DNA of 61,509 nucleotides from a virus. This document shows, one piece after another, positions 24,428 to 32,859 of the stretch. The stretch lies in the IMG/VR virus record IMGVR_UViG_3300036766_001627, positions 1-61,509 of that record. One strand, given 5' to 3'. Under the pieces are notes generated by a model. That model had not been told where the DNA came from, ran no database searches, and was given only the letters and a program-made list of their open reading frames with translations. The stretch's first letter is position 1; each line of letters opens with the position of its first letter. Made by a program: the position numbers and the translations under genes.

Positions 24428-25024
24428 ATGGCTAAGCCACACACAGAGGACAACCAGGAACCAAACCCAGCCTTCAAGGTCCTCACCGATCTCGTCGAGC
24501 GGGCGAAGAACCACTCCGAGAACGTCGAGCGTCTGGAGGAGGAGCTGAGGCTGGAGGAGCAGCGGCTTCTCCTCATCGTCGGCGGATTCAACGAGGTGGG
24601 CGCGCTGCCCGCGAAGATGCGGGAGCTTGGCCTGTCCTCCTTCACGACGAAAGACGGTCTCTGTATCGAGCTGGAGCGGAAGCTGAAGGCGAGTATCAGC
24701 GAAGCGAGGAAGCCCGAAGCCTTCGCCTGGCTGGAGGAGAACGGACACGCAGCCCTAATAAAGCGCGAGGTAAGTGTCTCGTTCAACCGGGAGCAGGCAG
24801 AGGAGGCCGTGCTGCTCCTGGATCAACTCCGCGGCAAGTTCCCCGGCGTCAACATGAAACAATCCGTCCATGCGAGTACCCTGGAAGCGTGGGTCCGTCA
24901 GATGCGGAAGGACGGAGAAGACATACCTTGCGAAACCTTCGGCATCAGGGAGTTCGAGGTCGCCAAGAGCGACGGGATAGGAAGGAAGAGATCGAAGAAG
25001 AATTTGACAGAACACCCGTTCTGA
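24428..25024 (+). CDS. Conserved phage protein, unknown function (possible recombination/nuclease-inhibitor role)
   Basis: 198 aa, no SD but a promoter ending 6 nt upstream (leaderless). N-terminal coiled coil (about residues 20-50, ERLEEELRLEEQRLLL), then a domain with LSSFTTKDGLCIELERKLKA, AFAWLEENGHAALIKREVSV and VHASTLEAWVRQM, a pattern that recurs in many phages beside SSB-like genes. Ends in LTEHPF, a short hydrophobic tip like SSB tails. Role not known. Confidence 0.6.
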   Translation: MAKPHTEDNQEPNPAFKVLTDLVERAKNHSENVERLEEELRLEEQRLLLIVGGFNEVGALPAKMRELGLSSFTTKDGLCIELERKLKASISEARKPEAFAWLEENGHAALIKREVSVSFNREQAEEAVLLLDQLRGKFPGVNMKQSVHASTLEAWVRQMRKDGEDIPCETFGIREFEVAKSDGIGRKRSKKNLTEHPF

Positions 25025-25032
25025 TGTATACT
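25004..25032 (+). promoter_or_regulatory. Consensus sigma70 promoter for tRNA-Met
   Basis: Perfect TTGACA, 17-nt spacer, TATACT. The -10 ends 9 nt before the tRNA 5' end. Confidence 0.85.
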
Positions 25033-25041
25033 AGGAAAACC

Positions 25042-25114
25042 TGCGGGGTAGATCAGTTGGTAGATCGCAAGGCTCATAACCTTGAAGTCGCTGGTTCGAG
25101 TCCAGCCCCCGCAT
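25042..25114 (+). tRNA. tRNA-Met (CAT anticodon)
   Basis: Full cloverleaf: acceptor TGCGGGG/CCCCGCA, D stem GATC/GATC with AGTTGGTA loop, anticodon stem CAAGG/CCTTG with loop CTCATAA, T stem GCTGG/CCAGC with TTCGAGT. CCA is not encoded. The paired 1-72 position argues against an initiator tRNA; it may be elongator Met or lysidine-modified Ile2. Confidence 0.95.
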
Positions 25115-25277
25115 CTAGGCCGGTAGCCTCATGCGAAGAGGCACTATCCCGCTTCAAAAAAGAAGCGTGTTAGTTAAGAAGGACTCGCAACCTCCCGGTC
25201 TTCTTATGCCCCACCGACATTCTCGGTGGCATCCGGGCACACCGGCGGATGTAAATGGTCCGGCACAAGGAATACTT

Positions 25278-26165
25278 ATGAGTGACAACAAGTCTCAGAT
25301 CGTCAAGGCGTCCGACTACGGCAGCTTCTCCGGCGTAGGCCTGGAGAACTTCACGGCATCTGATGTGACGACCCCGTTCCTCTACCTGCTCGGCGCCAAG
25401 AGTCCGCAGTGTGAGGTGGGCAACCCGAAGTACGTAGAGGGTGCTACGGCGGGAATGCTAATGAACGGCGCGAGCCAGGAACTCTATCCCGCCTTCGTCC
25501 GCGCCGGAGCACCGCTTCCGCAGGGCCTAATCTTCCAGCCCGTGGTGATGAAACACGAGTACGAGGAGAGGACTCCCAAGATCGGCGACCAACAAGGAAA
25601 CCACCTTGGTAATCACGACGCGGCCGACGCCCTCGTACTCGACGCCATCGCCGACTTCCGGCAGCGAACAGGCAAGAAGTTCAGCCCGCGGTACCCCCTC
25701 GGCAACGGAAACGAGATCAACGAGACCTACCTTCTTATCGGCTTCATCCACAGCACCGAGGATATCGCGGCCCAGACAGCATTGGGTGTCGGCACGCCCA
25801 TCGCTATCACATTCTCCAGCACCCGGATCAAGCCGCTGAAGGACTACATATACCAGGTCTTCAGCATCGGCACCGACCCGACGAAGGCACCACCGCTATT
25901 CGCCCACCGGCTCCGGCTCCGCACGGTCCTTGAATCCAGGACTTTGAACGGCAAACCGATAACGAGCCACAACTACGTTATCAAGCCGCTCATCGAAGGC
26001 AATGTGCTGAAGAGCCTCATCCCGCTGAACGACGAATCTGGCAACACGCACCCGCTCATCGCGGCCGGCCGGGACTTGAACGCGGCCTTCTCCGCGGGTT
26101 CTGTGAAGGTGGGTGTCGCGGACACCAAGCACGACGACGAAGTCAGTACGAAACCTCCGTTCTAG
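25278..26165 (+). CDS. Putative ssDNA-binding protein-like replication factor
   Basis: 295 aa from ATG 25278 (AAGGA 6 nt upstream; upstream in-frame ATG at 25131 is not protein-like and abuts the tRNA). Contains FTASDVTTPFLYLLGAKSPQC, LYPAFVRAGAPLPQGLIFQPV, GTPIAITFSSTRIKPL and an acidic then hydrophobic tail KHDDEVSTKPPF, reminiscent of SSB C-terminal tips. Proteins of this pattern are common in phage replication modules; SSB function is inferred. Confidence 0.45.
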   Translation: MSDNKSQIVKASDYGSFSGVGLENFTASDVTTPFLYLLGAKSPQCEVGNPKYVEGATAGMLMNGASQELYPAFVRAGAPLPQGLIFQPVVMKHEYEERTPKIGDQQGNHLGNHDAADALVLDAIADFRQRTGKKFSPRYPLGNGNEINETYLLIGFIHSTEDIAAQTALGVGTPIAITFSSTRIKPLKDYIYQVFSIGTDPTKAPPLFAHRLRLRTVLESRTLNGKPITSHNYVIKPLIEGNVLKSLIPLNDESGNTHPLIAAGRDLNAAFSAGSVKVGVADTKHDDEVSTKPPF

Positions 26166-26177
26166 GTCCTAGCCGAG

Positions 26178-26220
26178 GCGGCCGGGTTTTGACAGACTTG
26201 AGACCTGGCCGCTTTTTATT
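26178..26220 (+). terminator. Rho-independent terminator
   Basis: GCGGCCGGGT pairs with ACCTGGCCGC (one G-U), followed by TTTTTATTTT. Ends the SSB-like unit. Confidence 0.8.
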
Positions 26221-26249
26221 TTGTTGGGCTTTTTTTCTTAGGGATACTT

Positions 26250-26546
26250 ATGATTTTGATTATTTTGATTCTTTTGGTTCTTGTCCTTGTTACTGTTCTG
26301 TGGAACTTGCGGACATCTGTGGCGCTGAAGAGGTCCGTGGAGGCCCTGGCGGAGAAGTTCACATCTCTGGATGACACCATCAACAGGATAAAACCAGGAC
26401 CGAAAGTTGAGAAACTTTCCACGATACAGAAGATAACAGAAGGTATGAGCAACCTCAAACAACCTCCCTCCAATGGTCATGTTGGTTGTGTTATTGAGGA
26501 AATTTCCGGCAAGATAGTTGATCTAAACGGCGCCTACACTAGCTGA
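26250..26546 (+). CDS. Membrane-anchored small protein
   Basis: 98 aa. N-terminal TM helix (ILIILILLVLVLVTVLW) then a helical segment (RSVEALAEKFTSLDDTINRI) and a less ordered tail. A-rich codons. No family recognised; could be an envelope-located accessory such as exclusion or a host takeover factor. Confidence 0.55.
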   Translation: MILIILILLVLVLVTVLWNLRTSVALKRSVEALAEKFTSLDDTINRIKPGPKVEKLSTIQKITEGMSNLKQPPSNGHVGCVIEEISGKIVDLNGAYTS

Positions 26547-26624
26547 TCTTGCAGCCTTCGGAGGCCTAACACCAACGACCAGGATAACCTGAGCGCAGGC
26601 CCCTTGTCGGTCCTTTATGCCCAG

Positions 26625-27155
26625 ATGAACCGAAAACAGCGATCTGTAACCCGATACGGCATCACAACGCCGGCCTCTTGTCCGCAGCCCGCGGGTCTAG
26701 GCCCGAACGGCCGCCGGTTCTGCCGCTGGTGCCACGGAGAACTTGAGAAGGGTCGGCGGACCCAGCACGCGGCCTGCCACCACGACCTATGGATGGTTCT
26801 GAGTGGTACCTATCTGAAGCACTGTGTCTGGAAGCGTGACAAAGGTGTGTGCGCGGGCTGCGGTGTGGACTGCGACCGCATAAAGCGAGCCATACACTAC
26901 GCCAACTATAGGTGGCAGGAGAAGCATGATATACTCAAACAGCTCGGTTTCACAGGATGGTCGCTTCACCTCTGGGAGGCCCACCACATTGTTCCCGTCA
27001 TCAGAGGTGGCGCCGACCACCTAGACAACCTTCTTACCCTCTGCGTAAACTGCCACAAGATAGAGACCGCGAAGCTGGCCGCGGAGCGAGCACTTGAAAG
27101 GAAGCAGTGCAGGAAGTTGACTAAACCAAAGCAGCAAGGTATAGTTGAACCATGA
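26625..27155 (+). CDS. HNH endonuclease (McrA-like)
   Basis: 176 aa from ATG 26625 (TTG 26604 is an alternative). N-terminal FCRWCHGEL zinc knuckle, then CAGCGVDC and the HNH core LWEAHHIVPVIRGGADHLDNLLTLC..CHK. This is a canonical CxxC/HH/N/CxxCH HNH fold, different from the endonuclease VII type seen elsewhere here. Overlaps the start of the helicase gene, whose promoter lies in its 3' end. Restriction-like, homing or recombination role undetermined. Confidence 0.75.
   Translation: MNRKQRSVTRYGITTPASCPQPAGLGPNGRRFCRWCHGELEKGRRTQHAACHHDLWMVLSGTYLKHCVWKRDKGVCAGCGVDCDRIKRAIHYANYRWQEKHDILKQLGFTGWSLHLWEAHHIVPVIRGGADHLDNLLTLCVNCHKIETAKLAAERALERKQCRKLTKPKQQGIVEP
27117..27145 (+). promoter_or_regulatory. 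Promoter fused to ATG (leaderless type)
   Basis: TTGACT, 17-nt spacer, TATAGT, 6 nt, then ATG 27152. Lies inside the HNH gene. Confidence 0.7.
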
Positions 27156-28390
27156 ACTGGTCTGCCCAACAAGAGAAGGCCCTCACGGATGTATCTGCCT
27201 GGCTCGCGCGAGGCCGGCAGTCCTTCTTCAGACTCTTCGGGTATGCCGGCTCGGGGAAGACCTCTTTAGCCAAATATTTCGCCGAAGGCGCAAGCCAGGT
27301 ACTGTATGCTGCCTACACAGGTAAGGCGGCCAGTGTAATGCGATCTAAGGGTTGTACGGGGGCAACAACGCTCCACAAGCTGTTGTATAGGCCGAACCCG
27401 AAGAGTAAGAAGGTCGTTGAGGAACTCATCGCCGCCCGAAGAAAAATGCTGGATGATCTCACAACGACTGAAGACGGGCGGCAGAAGCTGACGCTGGAGG
27501 CCGCTGTCCTGCTGCCTCAGATCAGGAAACTAGATGAGGCCATCCGCATCGAGACGGACGGCCACCGTAGGCCTTCGTGGGTTCTCAACGAGGAGAGTGC
27601 GGTCAAAGGCGCCGACCTCATCATCGTAGACGAGGTGAGTATGGTAGACCGGAAGATAGGCGAGGACCTACTCTCGTTCGGGACACCGATCCTCGTGCTC
27701 GGCGATCCGGCACAGTTGCCCCCGGTGATGGGCACTGGCTTCTTCATGGCCGGCACTCCCGACACACTGCTCACTGAGATACACCGTCAGGACGCCGATA
27801 ACCCCATCCTACACCTCGCCCACACTGTCCGCTCTGGTGGTACACTGAAAGTGGGGAAGTACGGACGAAGTGAGGTAATAAGCAAGTCCGATCTCAAGCA
27901 TCGACGTGAAGATATCATGGGCGCCGACCAGGCGCTCTGCGGCCGGAATGTTACCCGGCACTCGTACAACGCCCGAATGCGGGAGCTTCGCGGATACGCA
28001 GCAGCCCTGCCAGTTGTCGGTGACAAACTCGTATGTACCCGCAACGACCACGAGCGGGGCATCCTGAACGGCGAGATATGGGTGGTCAAAGATTGTGCCG
28101 ATGTAGACGAGGAGACAATCGAGTTACAGCTCGCCTCGGAGGACGGGGACCGTGGTGTTGATACAATCGCGCACAAGAACCTTCTTCTGAACAGACAAGT
28201 GAGTCCCTGGCTCATGCGAGAGAAGGCCTGCTTCGAGTACGGTCAGACCCTCACTGTGCATAAGAGTCAAGGTTCACAGTGGGACAAAGTCTTCATCGTC
28301 GATGAGAGTGCCTGCTTCCGGCAAGACAGATCGCGGCACCTCTATACCGCTATAACCAGGGCCGCAAGACAAGTGGTTGTTGCAATTTGA
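27152..28390 (+). CDS. SF1B DNA helicase, Dda/RecD2-like
   Basis: 412 aa. Walker A GYAGSGKTSLAKYFAE, motif Ia AAYTGKAASVM, Walker B IIVDEVSMVD, motif III GDPAQLPPV, motif V TVHKSQGSQWDKVFIVDE and motif VI RHLYTAITRA. An extra charged insert (about residues 80-140) separates motifs Ia and II. 5'-3' helicase of the T4 Dda type, acting in replication start or recombination. Predicted leaderless mRNA. Confidence 0.85.
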   Translation: MNWSAQQEKALTDVSAWLARGRQSFFRLFGYAGSGKTSLAKYFAEGASQVLYAAYTGKAASVMRSKGCTGATTLHKLLYRPNPKSKKVVEELIAARRKMLDDLTTTEDGRQKLTLEAAVLLPQIRKLDEAIRIETDGHRRPSWVLNEESAVKGADLIIVDEVSMVDRKIGEDLLSFGTPILVLGDPAQLPPVMGTGFFMAGTPDTLLTEIHRQDADNPILHLAHTVRSGGTLKVGKYGRSEVISKSDLKHRREDIMGADQALCGRNVTRHSYNARMRELRGYAAALPVVGDKLVCTRNDHERGILNGEIWVVKDCADVDEETIELQLASEDGDRGVDTIAHKNLLLNRQVSPWLMREKACFEYGQTLTVHKSQGSQWDKVFIVDESACFRQDRSRHLYTAITRAARQVVVAI

Positions 28391-28415
28391 CAAAAACCTC
28401 AGAATAGGGTATGAT
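28387..28415 (+). promoter_or_regulatory. Promoter fused to ATG (leaderless type)
   Basis: TTGACA, 17-nt spacer, TATGAT, 6 nt, ATG 28422. The -35 overlaps the helicase stop. Confidence 0.75.
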
Positions 28416-28421
28416 CGCTGT

Positions 28422-28979
28422 ATGAACAAACCCACCATCAACCCGATGACTGTCCTACGACAAGCTGTGTCGCAGATTGACGCGATGCGACGCAGGGCTG
28501 AAAATTTTCCTGTTTTTCCTGACAGAGCCAGACTTTATTGGTCTGATAAATCACAGGAAGAGCTGGATTTTTGCGGCCGTCTTCTCTGCTTCGATCTGAA
28601 CATCTCCAGGGTAGAATATTTCAAGATCGACTCCTTCGAGGAATGGGCTAACGATGCGCCGATGTTCCTATCGGCGCAGACCAGGATGAGCATGGGCTAC
28701 AAAGGTGCCTTCTTCCGCCGCATCGCCCTGCCCGCTTATGCTGCGATGGACTACCTGGAGGCAAAACAGTACACGGCTGCTGCGAAGACCGCCTCTGTTA
28801 TCACGCCAAGTTTCTGGCGTGAAGCCTTCGTGGCCTGGGTCGCGGCGAGCACTCCGAAACTATCTGAGACGACGGAGCAACCGAGCGAAGAGACCTACTA
28901 TCCTTCTGCCACAGCCATCGACAGCATAGGTGGCTTCGGAGGCAACATCACCATCGTCAACCCAAAGGAAATATTATGA
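28422..28979 (+). CDS. Hypothetical protein, leaderless
   Basis: 185 aa from ATG 28422. Mostly helical with aromatic residues (RARLYWSDKSQEELDFCGRL, GAFFRRIALPAYAAMDYLEA). Disordered Thr/Ser-rich C-terminus. No family recognised. Stop overlaps the next ATG. Confidence 0.55.
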   Translation: MNKPTINPMTVLRQAVSQIDAMRRRAENFPVFPDRARLYWSDKSQEELDFCGRLLCFDLNISRVEYFKIDSFEEWANDAPMFLSAQTRMSMGYKGAFFRRIALPAYAAMDYLEAKQYTAAAKTASVITPSFWREAFVAWVAASTPKLSETTEQPSEETYYPSATAIDSIGGFGGNITIVNPKEIL

Positions 28980-29308
28980 GTACAGGATCGTTTGAGGCAA
29001 CAGAACCATACCTGGATGCAAACAATGTGGTCCATGATATGCGCGTTGGTCCCTGCTCGTGTGGGGCCTGGCATAGTCCCAAGATGATCCCCGCGGACCT
29101 GGATGCCAATGTCGCCGCGGTCGTGGATCAGCTCATCACTCGCGCCGAGCACGGGAAGCGCAAGTACGGCGTGACGACAGAGCGGCGGGATATTGATCTT
29201 CTAGGATGGCTCCAGCATCTCCAGGAGGAACTTTTCGACGCGGCCATCTATATCGAGCGCCTGAAAAGTGAACTCCGATACGACGCAGACCAAAATGGCA
29301 AAGCCTAA
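28976..29308 (+). CDS. MazG-like / phage-conserved small protein
   Basis: 110 aa. C-terminal RAEHGKRKYGVTTERRDIDL and LGWLQHLQEELFDAAIYIER resemble phage nucleotide pyrophosphohydrolase-like (MazG-related) all-alpha proteins in which E/D residues coordinate metal; the exact EExxE-ExxD signature is only partly present. N-terminal CSCGAWHS is an extra. ATGA overlap with preceding stop, and its 3' end overlaps the polymerase start. Confidence 0.5.
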   Translation: MSTGSFEATEPYLDANNVVHDMRVGPCSCGAWHSPKMIPADLDANVAAVVDQLITRAEHGKRKYGVTTERRDIDLLGWLQHLQEELFDAAIYIERLKSELRYDADQNGKA

Positions 29309-31406
29309 GAAGCGAACATATCCGCGGGGACGGAAGATCGCCGACTGCCCCGGCCAGACGAGCATCAGCCTCGTCGATACAGCGTCGCACCCTAGTCTCC
29401 TCGTTAGGCAGACACCCTTGTACGCGTTAGAGTCCAACTGGCTCCCGACGCCGGTAGCTTCCCTGCCTTCCTGGGCCGGAGCCAAACGGATCGCCATTGA
29501 TATCGAGACCGATGATCCCGAGCTGAAGACGCTGGGCATTGGGGTCCGCAGAACTGGCCGCATCATCGGCATCTCCTTCGCTATCGAGGACGGGCCTTCC
29601 CACTACATGCCCTTCTGGCACGTCGCCGACAACCTCGATCCACACCATGTTCTCGACTACCTACGTCTGCAGAGCGAAACTTTCACCGGCGATCTCGTTG
29701 GTGCCAACCTCAGCTATGACCTCGACTACCTATGGGAGCAGAAGATCATGTTCCCAAGGGTCCGCCGACATCTGGATGTGCAGGTCGCTGAGCCGCTCAT
29801 AGACGACCTGCAGGATTCCTACTCTCTTGACAACATCGCCCGCCGGCACGGGATTCCGGGCAAAGATGAGCACCTGCTGCGGTCTGCGGCAGCGTCCTAC
29901 CATGTCGATGCGAAATCTGAGATGAAGATGATACCCGCCCGGTTCGTAGGCGTCTACGCGGAGCAGGATGTCAGACTCCCCCTGATCCTAATGCGGCGCC
30001 AGGAGCGGATGATCGAGGAGCAGGAAGTAGGAAAGGTATTTGATCTTGAGACTCGGCTGCTGCCGGCGCTCCTTCGTATGCGTCGCAGAGGTGTCCGGGT
30101 GGATGAACGACGGCTGGAGGAGGTCAGTGAATGGGCGCAGAAGAACCGCCGAGAGGCAGTCGCCGCGGTCAACAGCCAGAGCAAGGTGAAGCTCGCAGTG
30201 ACAGACATGTCCAAGAGTGCCGCACTCGCCGAAATCCTCGCCGATGTGGGGATCAAGACACCGCTGACAGACGCCGGAAATCCCAGTGTCGATGCTGAGT
30301 TTCTCGCATCACTAGATCATCCCCTCGGCAGGATGCTCACCGTGGCCAAGCGATACCACAAACTCCTGGACTTCGTGGGAACTGTCCGCAAGCACCTCGT
30401 CCGCGGTCGTATCCACGCCACATTCAACCAGCTCCGCCGCAGCGTGGACGGCGACACGGGCGAAGACGACCAGGGAGCAAGGTACGGCCGCATCAGTTGT
30501 ACCGATCCCAACCTCCAGAACCAGCCGAGTAGGGATTCGGCTTATGAGAAGAAGGAGGAGGCCGGAACCCTCCTACCAGACGACAAGCACCTCGGCTACT
30601 ACTGGCGGTCCATCTACATCCCGGAAGACGGGGAGTTGTGGGCGTCGTGTGACTACTCTAGCCAGGAACCCCGGTTAGCGGCCCACTTCGCCGAGTCGGC
30701 CGGATGCGCCGGAGGCGCCGAGATCGCTCAGGCATACCGTGATGATCCTGATCTGGACCTTCATGCCAAGACCGCGGAACTCGCCGGCATCCCCCGCAAG
30801 AAAGCCAAGATACTGTTCCTGGCAAAACTATACAGCATGGGGGATGTGAAGACCGCGAACGATCTGAAGCTGCCCACGATCTGGGTAGGACCGGACGACT
30901 ACCTTGAGAACCAGACCGACCTCCTCCGGTGGAAACGCAAGCTCGCGGCGAGGCAGGGCTGCAAGCAGGAGTGCGCGGGCGAGGCAGCCCAGGAAACCAT
31001 TAACAAATTCAATGAACTTGTTCCATTCGCCCGAGAACTGGCCAAGCTCTGCTCGACGTGGGCGGAGCGGCGGGGATGGGTAAGTACGATCCTGGGACGA
31101 AAGTGTAGGTTCCCACGGTACGAAGGTGGCCAGGGACAGTTTCCAAGGAAGTTCGATAACATCCGAAAGGCACTAAACCGTGTCATCCAGGGAAGTGCGG
31201 GCGACCAGACCAAGATGAGTTTGGTTCTAGCGGATGAGGCTGGTATCCCGCTGCTTCTGCAGGTCCATGACGAGCTGGACCTGAGTATTCCTAACAAGCA
31301 TGGCGCCGATGGTCTCGCGGAGATCATGCGGAACGCCGTAAAACTTAATGTTCCCACAAAGGTCGATGTCGAGATAGGCGCGTCATGGGGAGAAAGTATG
31401 AAGTAG
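29295..31406 (+). CDS. DNA polymerase I (family A) with 3'-5' exonuclease domain
   Basis: 703 aa from ATG 29295. Exonuclease motifs IAIDIETDDPE, GANLSYDLDYL and YAEQDVRLPL; polymerase motif A CDYSSQEPRLAAHF, motif B RKKAKILFLAKLYSMG, motif C QVHDELDLSI. At the position of E. coli Phe762 there is Leu, the viral variant linked in ecological studies with temperate or slow-replicating phages. An insert around DYLENQTDLLRWKRKLAARQ lies between motifs B and C. Replicates the phage genome. Confidence 0.92.
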   Translation: MAKPKKRTYPRGRKIADCPGQTSISLVDTASHPSLLVRQTPLYALESNWLPTPVASLPSWAGAKRIAIDIETDDPELKTLGIGVRRTGRIIGISFAIEDGPSHYMPFWHVADNLDPHHVLDYLRLQSETFTGDLVGANLSYDLDYLWEQKIMFPRVRRHLDVQVAEPLIDDLQDSYSLDNIARRHGIPGKDEHLLRSAAASYHVDAKSEMKMIPARFVGVYAEQDVRLPLILMRRQERMIEEQEVGKVFDLETRLLPALLRMRRRGVRVDERRLEEVSEWAQKNRREAVAAVNSQSKVKLAVTDMSKSAALAEILADVGIKTPLTDAGNPSVDAEFLASLDHPLGRMLTVAKRYHKLLDFVGTVRKHLVRGRIHATFNQLRRSVDGDTGEDDQGARYGRISCTDPNLQNQPSRDSAYEKKEEAGTLLPDDKHLGYYWRSIYIPEDGELWASCDYSSQEPRLAAHFAESAGCAGGAEIAQAYRDDPDLDLHAKTAELAGIPRKKAKILFLAKLYSMGDVKTANDLKLPTIWVGPDDYLENQTDLLRWKRKLAARQGCKQECAGEAAQETINKFNELVPFARELAKLCSTWAERRGWVSTILGRKCRFPRYEGGQGQFPRKFDNIRKALNRVIQGSAGDQTKMSLVLADEAGIPLLLQVHDELDLSIPNKHGADGLAEIMRNAVKLNVPTKVDVEIGASWGESMK

Positions 31407-31409
31407 TTT

Positions 31410-31438
31410 TTGACAGGAACGGTTTTGTGAGGTAGTGT
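31410..31438 (+). promoter_or_regulatory. Sigma70-type promoter
   Basis: TTGACA, 17-nt spacer, TAGTGT, right after the polymerase stop. The next gene has an SD, so this one gives a leader of about 35 nt. Confidence 0.6.
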
Positions 31439-31479
31439 ATTCTCAGACGAGCACTGATGGAACAATAGTGAAGGAAAAG

Positions 31480-31836
31480 ATGTTTGACGAATTTGAGAAG
31501 TTAAACAGTTCTGTCATGGCATATGAAGATGCCCGTGCGGTTGCACTACGTCGAGATTTTTACCGATGTTGTGCGTGTTTCAGCAACGGCTCTGATTTTC
31601 GTCTGGAAACGCACCACCGTAATAAAGAGGCCTACGGACCCTTATGGTCACAAAAATACAACCCTTGTCGTCCTCTTGATTTAGCAACATTTTGCGAACG
31701 CTGCCACGATACTTGGACTGATAGGGACCGAAAAATGCGGTTTAGCTTACGTGATTATTCCAGTGTTGGAAAAGAAATCTACGAGATGCCAAAACCGCAA
31801 AAACAGCAAAATCGAAAGGCGAGCGATCTGCTGTAA
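31480..31836 (+). CDS. HNH-like zinc protein
   Basis: 118 aa from ATG 31480 (AAGGA 5 nt upstream). Motifs RCCACFSNGSDFRLETHHRN and FCERCHDTWTDRD give the CxxC / HH / CxxCH framework of an HNH nuclease, though the catalytic Asn region (YNPCRPLDLATFC) is divergent. A-rich; may be another mobile nuclease placed behind the polymerase gene. Confidence 0.6.
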   Translation: MFDEFEKLNSSVMAYEDARAVALRRDFYRCCACFSNGSDFRLETHHRNKEAYGPLWSQKYNPCRPLDLATFCERCHDTWTDRDRKMRFSLRDYSSVGKEIYEMPKPQKQQNRKASDLL

Positions 31837-31859
31837 AAATTTCGCCAAAAGAGGTTTTT

Positions 31860-32429
31860 ATGAAAGTTCGTTTAGACAGTATTGCACCGTTGATTCTCCA
31901 CAATGGAGACCTGGCCGATCCACAGTATCCCTTCTCTATTGCGAAGAAGAAGCTGACATCCAGCCGAAAGAAGACAGATTCCGACGTTGAAGAGATTTCA
32001 AAGCTGGAGTTTCTTGGCTCCTTCTACGGTCCTGCTCCTAGGACAGATGTTCTCATTCCCGCAAACATGTTGTTAGGAATGATTATCAAGGGAGCAAAGC
32101 AACTGAAGATGGGTAACGAAGCAAAGGCAGGCATATTCATCAACAAGAGCTTTGTCCCCCTTGAATACAAGGGACCTCGAACACCACAGGAACTTTATGA
32201 AGACAAGAAGTTTGTGCTGCGGAAAGTGATAAAGCAGGGCACTTCTTCAATTGTTCGAGTACGCCCTATCTTCGATAAATGGGCAATCGAATTTGAGGTA
32301 TCTTTCATCGAAGAGGTCATCTCAGAGAAAAGCATCAAACTACTGCTTGAAAAAGCTGGTTTGGTGTGTGGACTTGGAGACTGGAGACCCCAACACGGAA
32401 GATTTGTTGTATCACGTTTTGAAGTTTAG
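31860..32429 (+). CDS. Conserved phage protein of unknown function
   Basis: 189 aa. Pattern PLILHNGDLADPQYPFS, KKLTSSRKKTDSDVEEI, GAKQLKMGNEAKAGI, RVRPIFDKWAIEFEV and the ending GLVCGLGDWRPQHGRFVV. I recall homologous unannotated proteins in diverse phages. Alternating beta/alpha character with a C-terminal Gly-rich GLGDWRP loop loosely recalls RAMP/ferredoxin-like folds. It lies just before the hairpin array. No SD except AGAGG. Confidence 0.6.
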   Translation: MKVRLDSIAPLILHNGDLADPQYPFSIAKKKLTSSRKKTDSDVEEISKLEFLGSFYGPAPRTDVLIPANMLLGMIIKGAKQLKMGNEAKAGIFINKSFVPLEYKGPRTPQELYEDKKFVLRKVIKQGTSSIVRVRPIFDKWAIEFEVSFIEEVISEKSIKLLLEKAGLVCGLGDWRPQHGRFVVSRFEV

Positions 32430-32815
32430 GGTTTGGTTCGGTTCGGTATGGTAGGGCCGGTTCGGGTGTGATAAGGTGGGGTTAGTCTTTTTTTATACAT
32501 CTCTCTGCAATCGAAAGGTTGCAGAGAGGTTTTCAGTCTATGGTGTGGTTCGGTGAGGTGTGGTGAGGTGCGGTGCGGTTTGGTGAGGTGTGGTTATCCA
32601 TCTCTCTGCAATCGAAAGGTTGCAGAGAGGTTTTCAGTCTATGGTGTGGTTCGGTGAGGTGCGGTGCGGTTCGGTTTGGTCTGGTTATTCATCTCTCTGC
32701 AATCGAAAGGTTGCAGAGAGGTTTTCAGTCTATGGTGTGGTTCGGTGTGGTTTGGTGTGGTTCGGTGTGGTTATTCATCTCTCTGCAATCGAAAGGTTGC
32801 AGAGAGATTTTCAAA
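32430..32815 (+). repeat. Four-hairpin GT-rich repeat array (candidate origin or RNA element)
   Basis: No credible gene in this stretch. A 28-nt perfect hairpin (CTCTCTGCAA / TTGCAGAGAG, 8-nt loop TCGAAAGG) recurs at 32501-32528, 32602-32629, 32693-32720 and 32779-32806, spaced 101, 91 and 86 nt. Each copy is followed by TTTTC and, in copies 1-3, by AGTCTATGGTGTGGTTCGGTG, then a variable run of GGT/GCGGT/GGTTCGGT words almost free of cytosine pairs (potential two-tier G-quadruplex). A similar GT-rich run precedes copy 1. Frames that read through it are artefacts. Confidence 0.9.
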
Positions 32816-32859
32816 CAAAAGAAGAAAACATAAATTACCACTCTTCGCAACTTGTCACG

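Noticed and set aside
24889-25173. 94-aa ORF covering the tRNA-Met
   Set aside because: The C-terminal part is a translation of the tRNA; the tRNA cloverleaf and consensus promoter explain the sequence.
32500-32806. CRISPR array interpretation of the four hairpin repeats
   Set aside because: The spacers are low-complexity G/T tracts related to each other, there are only four units and no cas genes.
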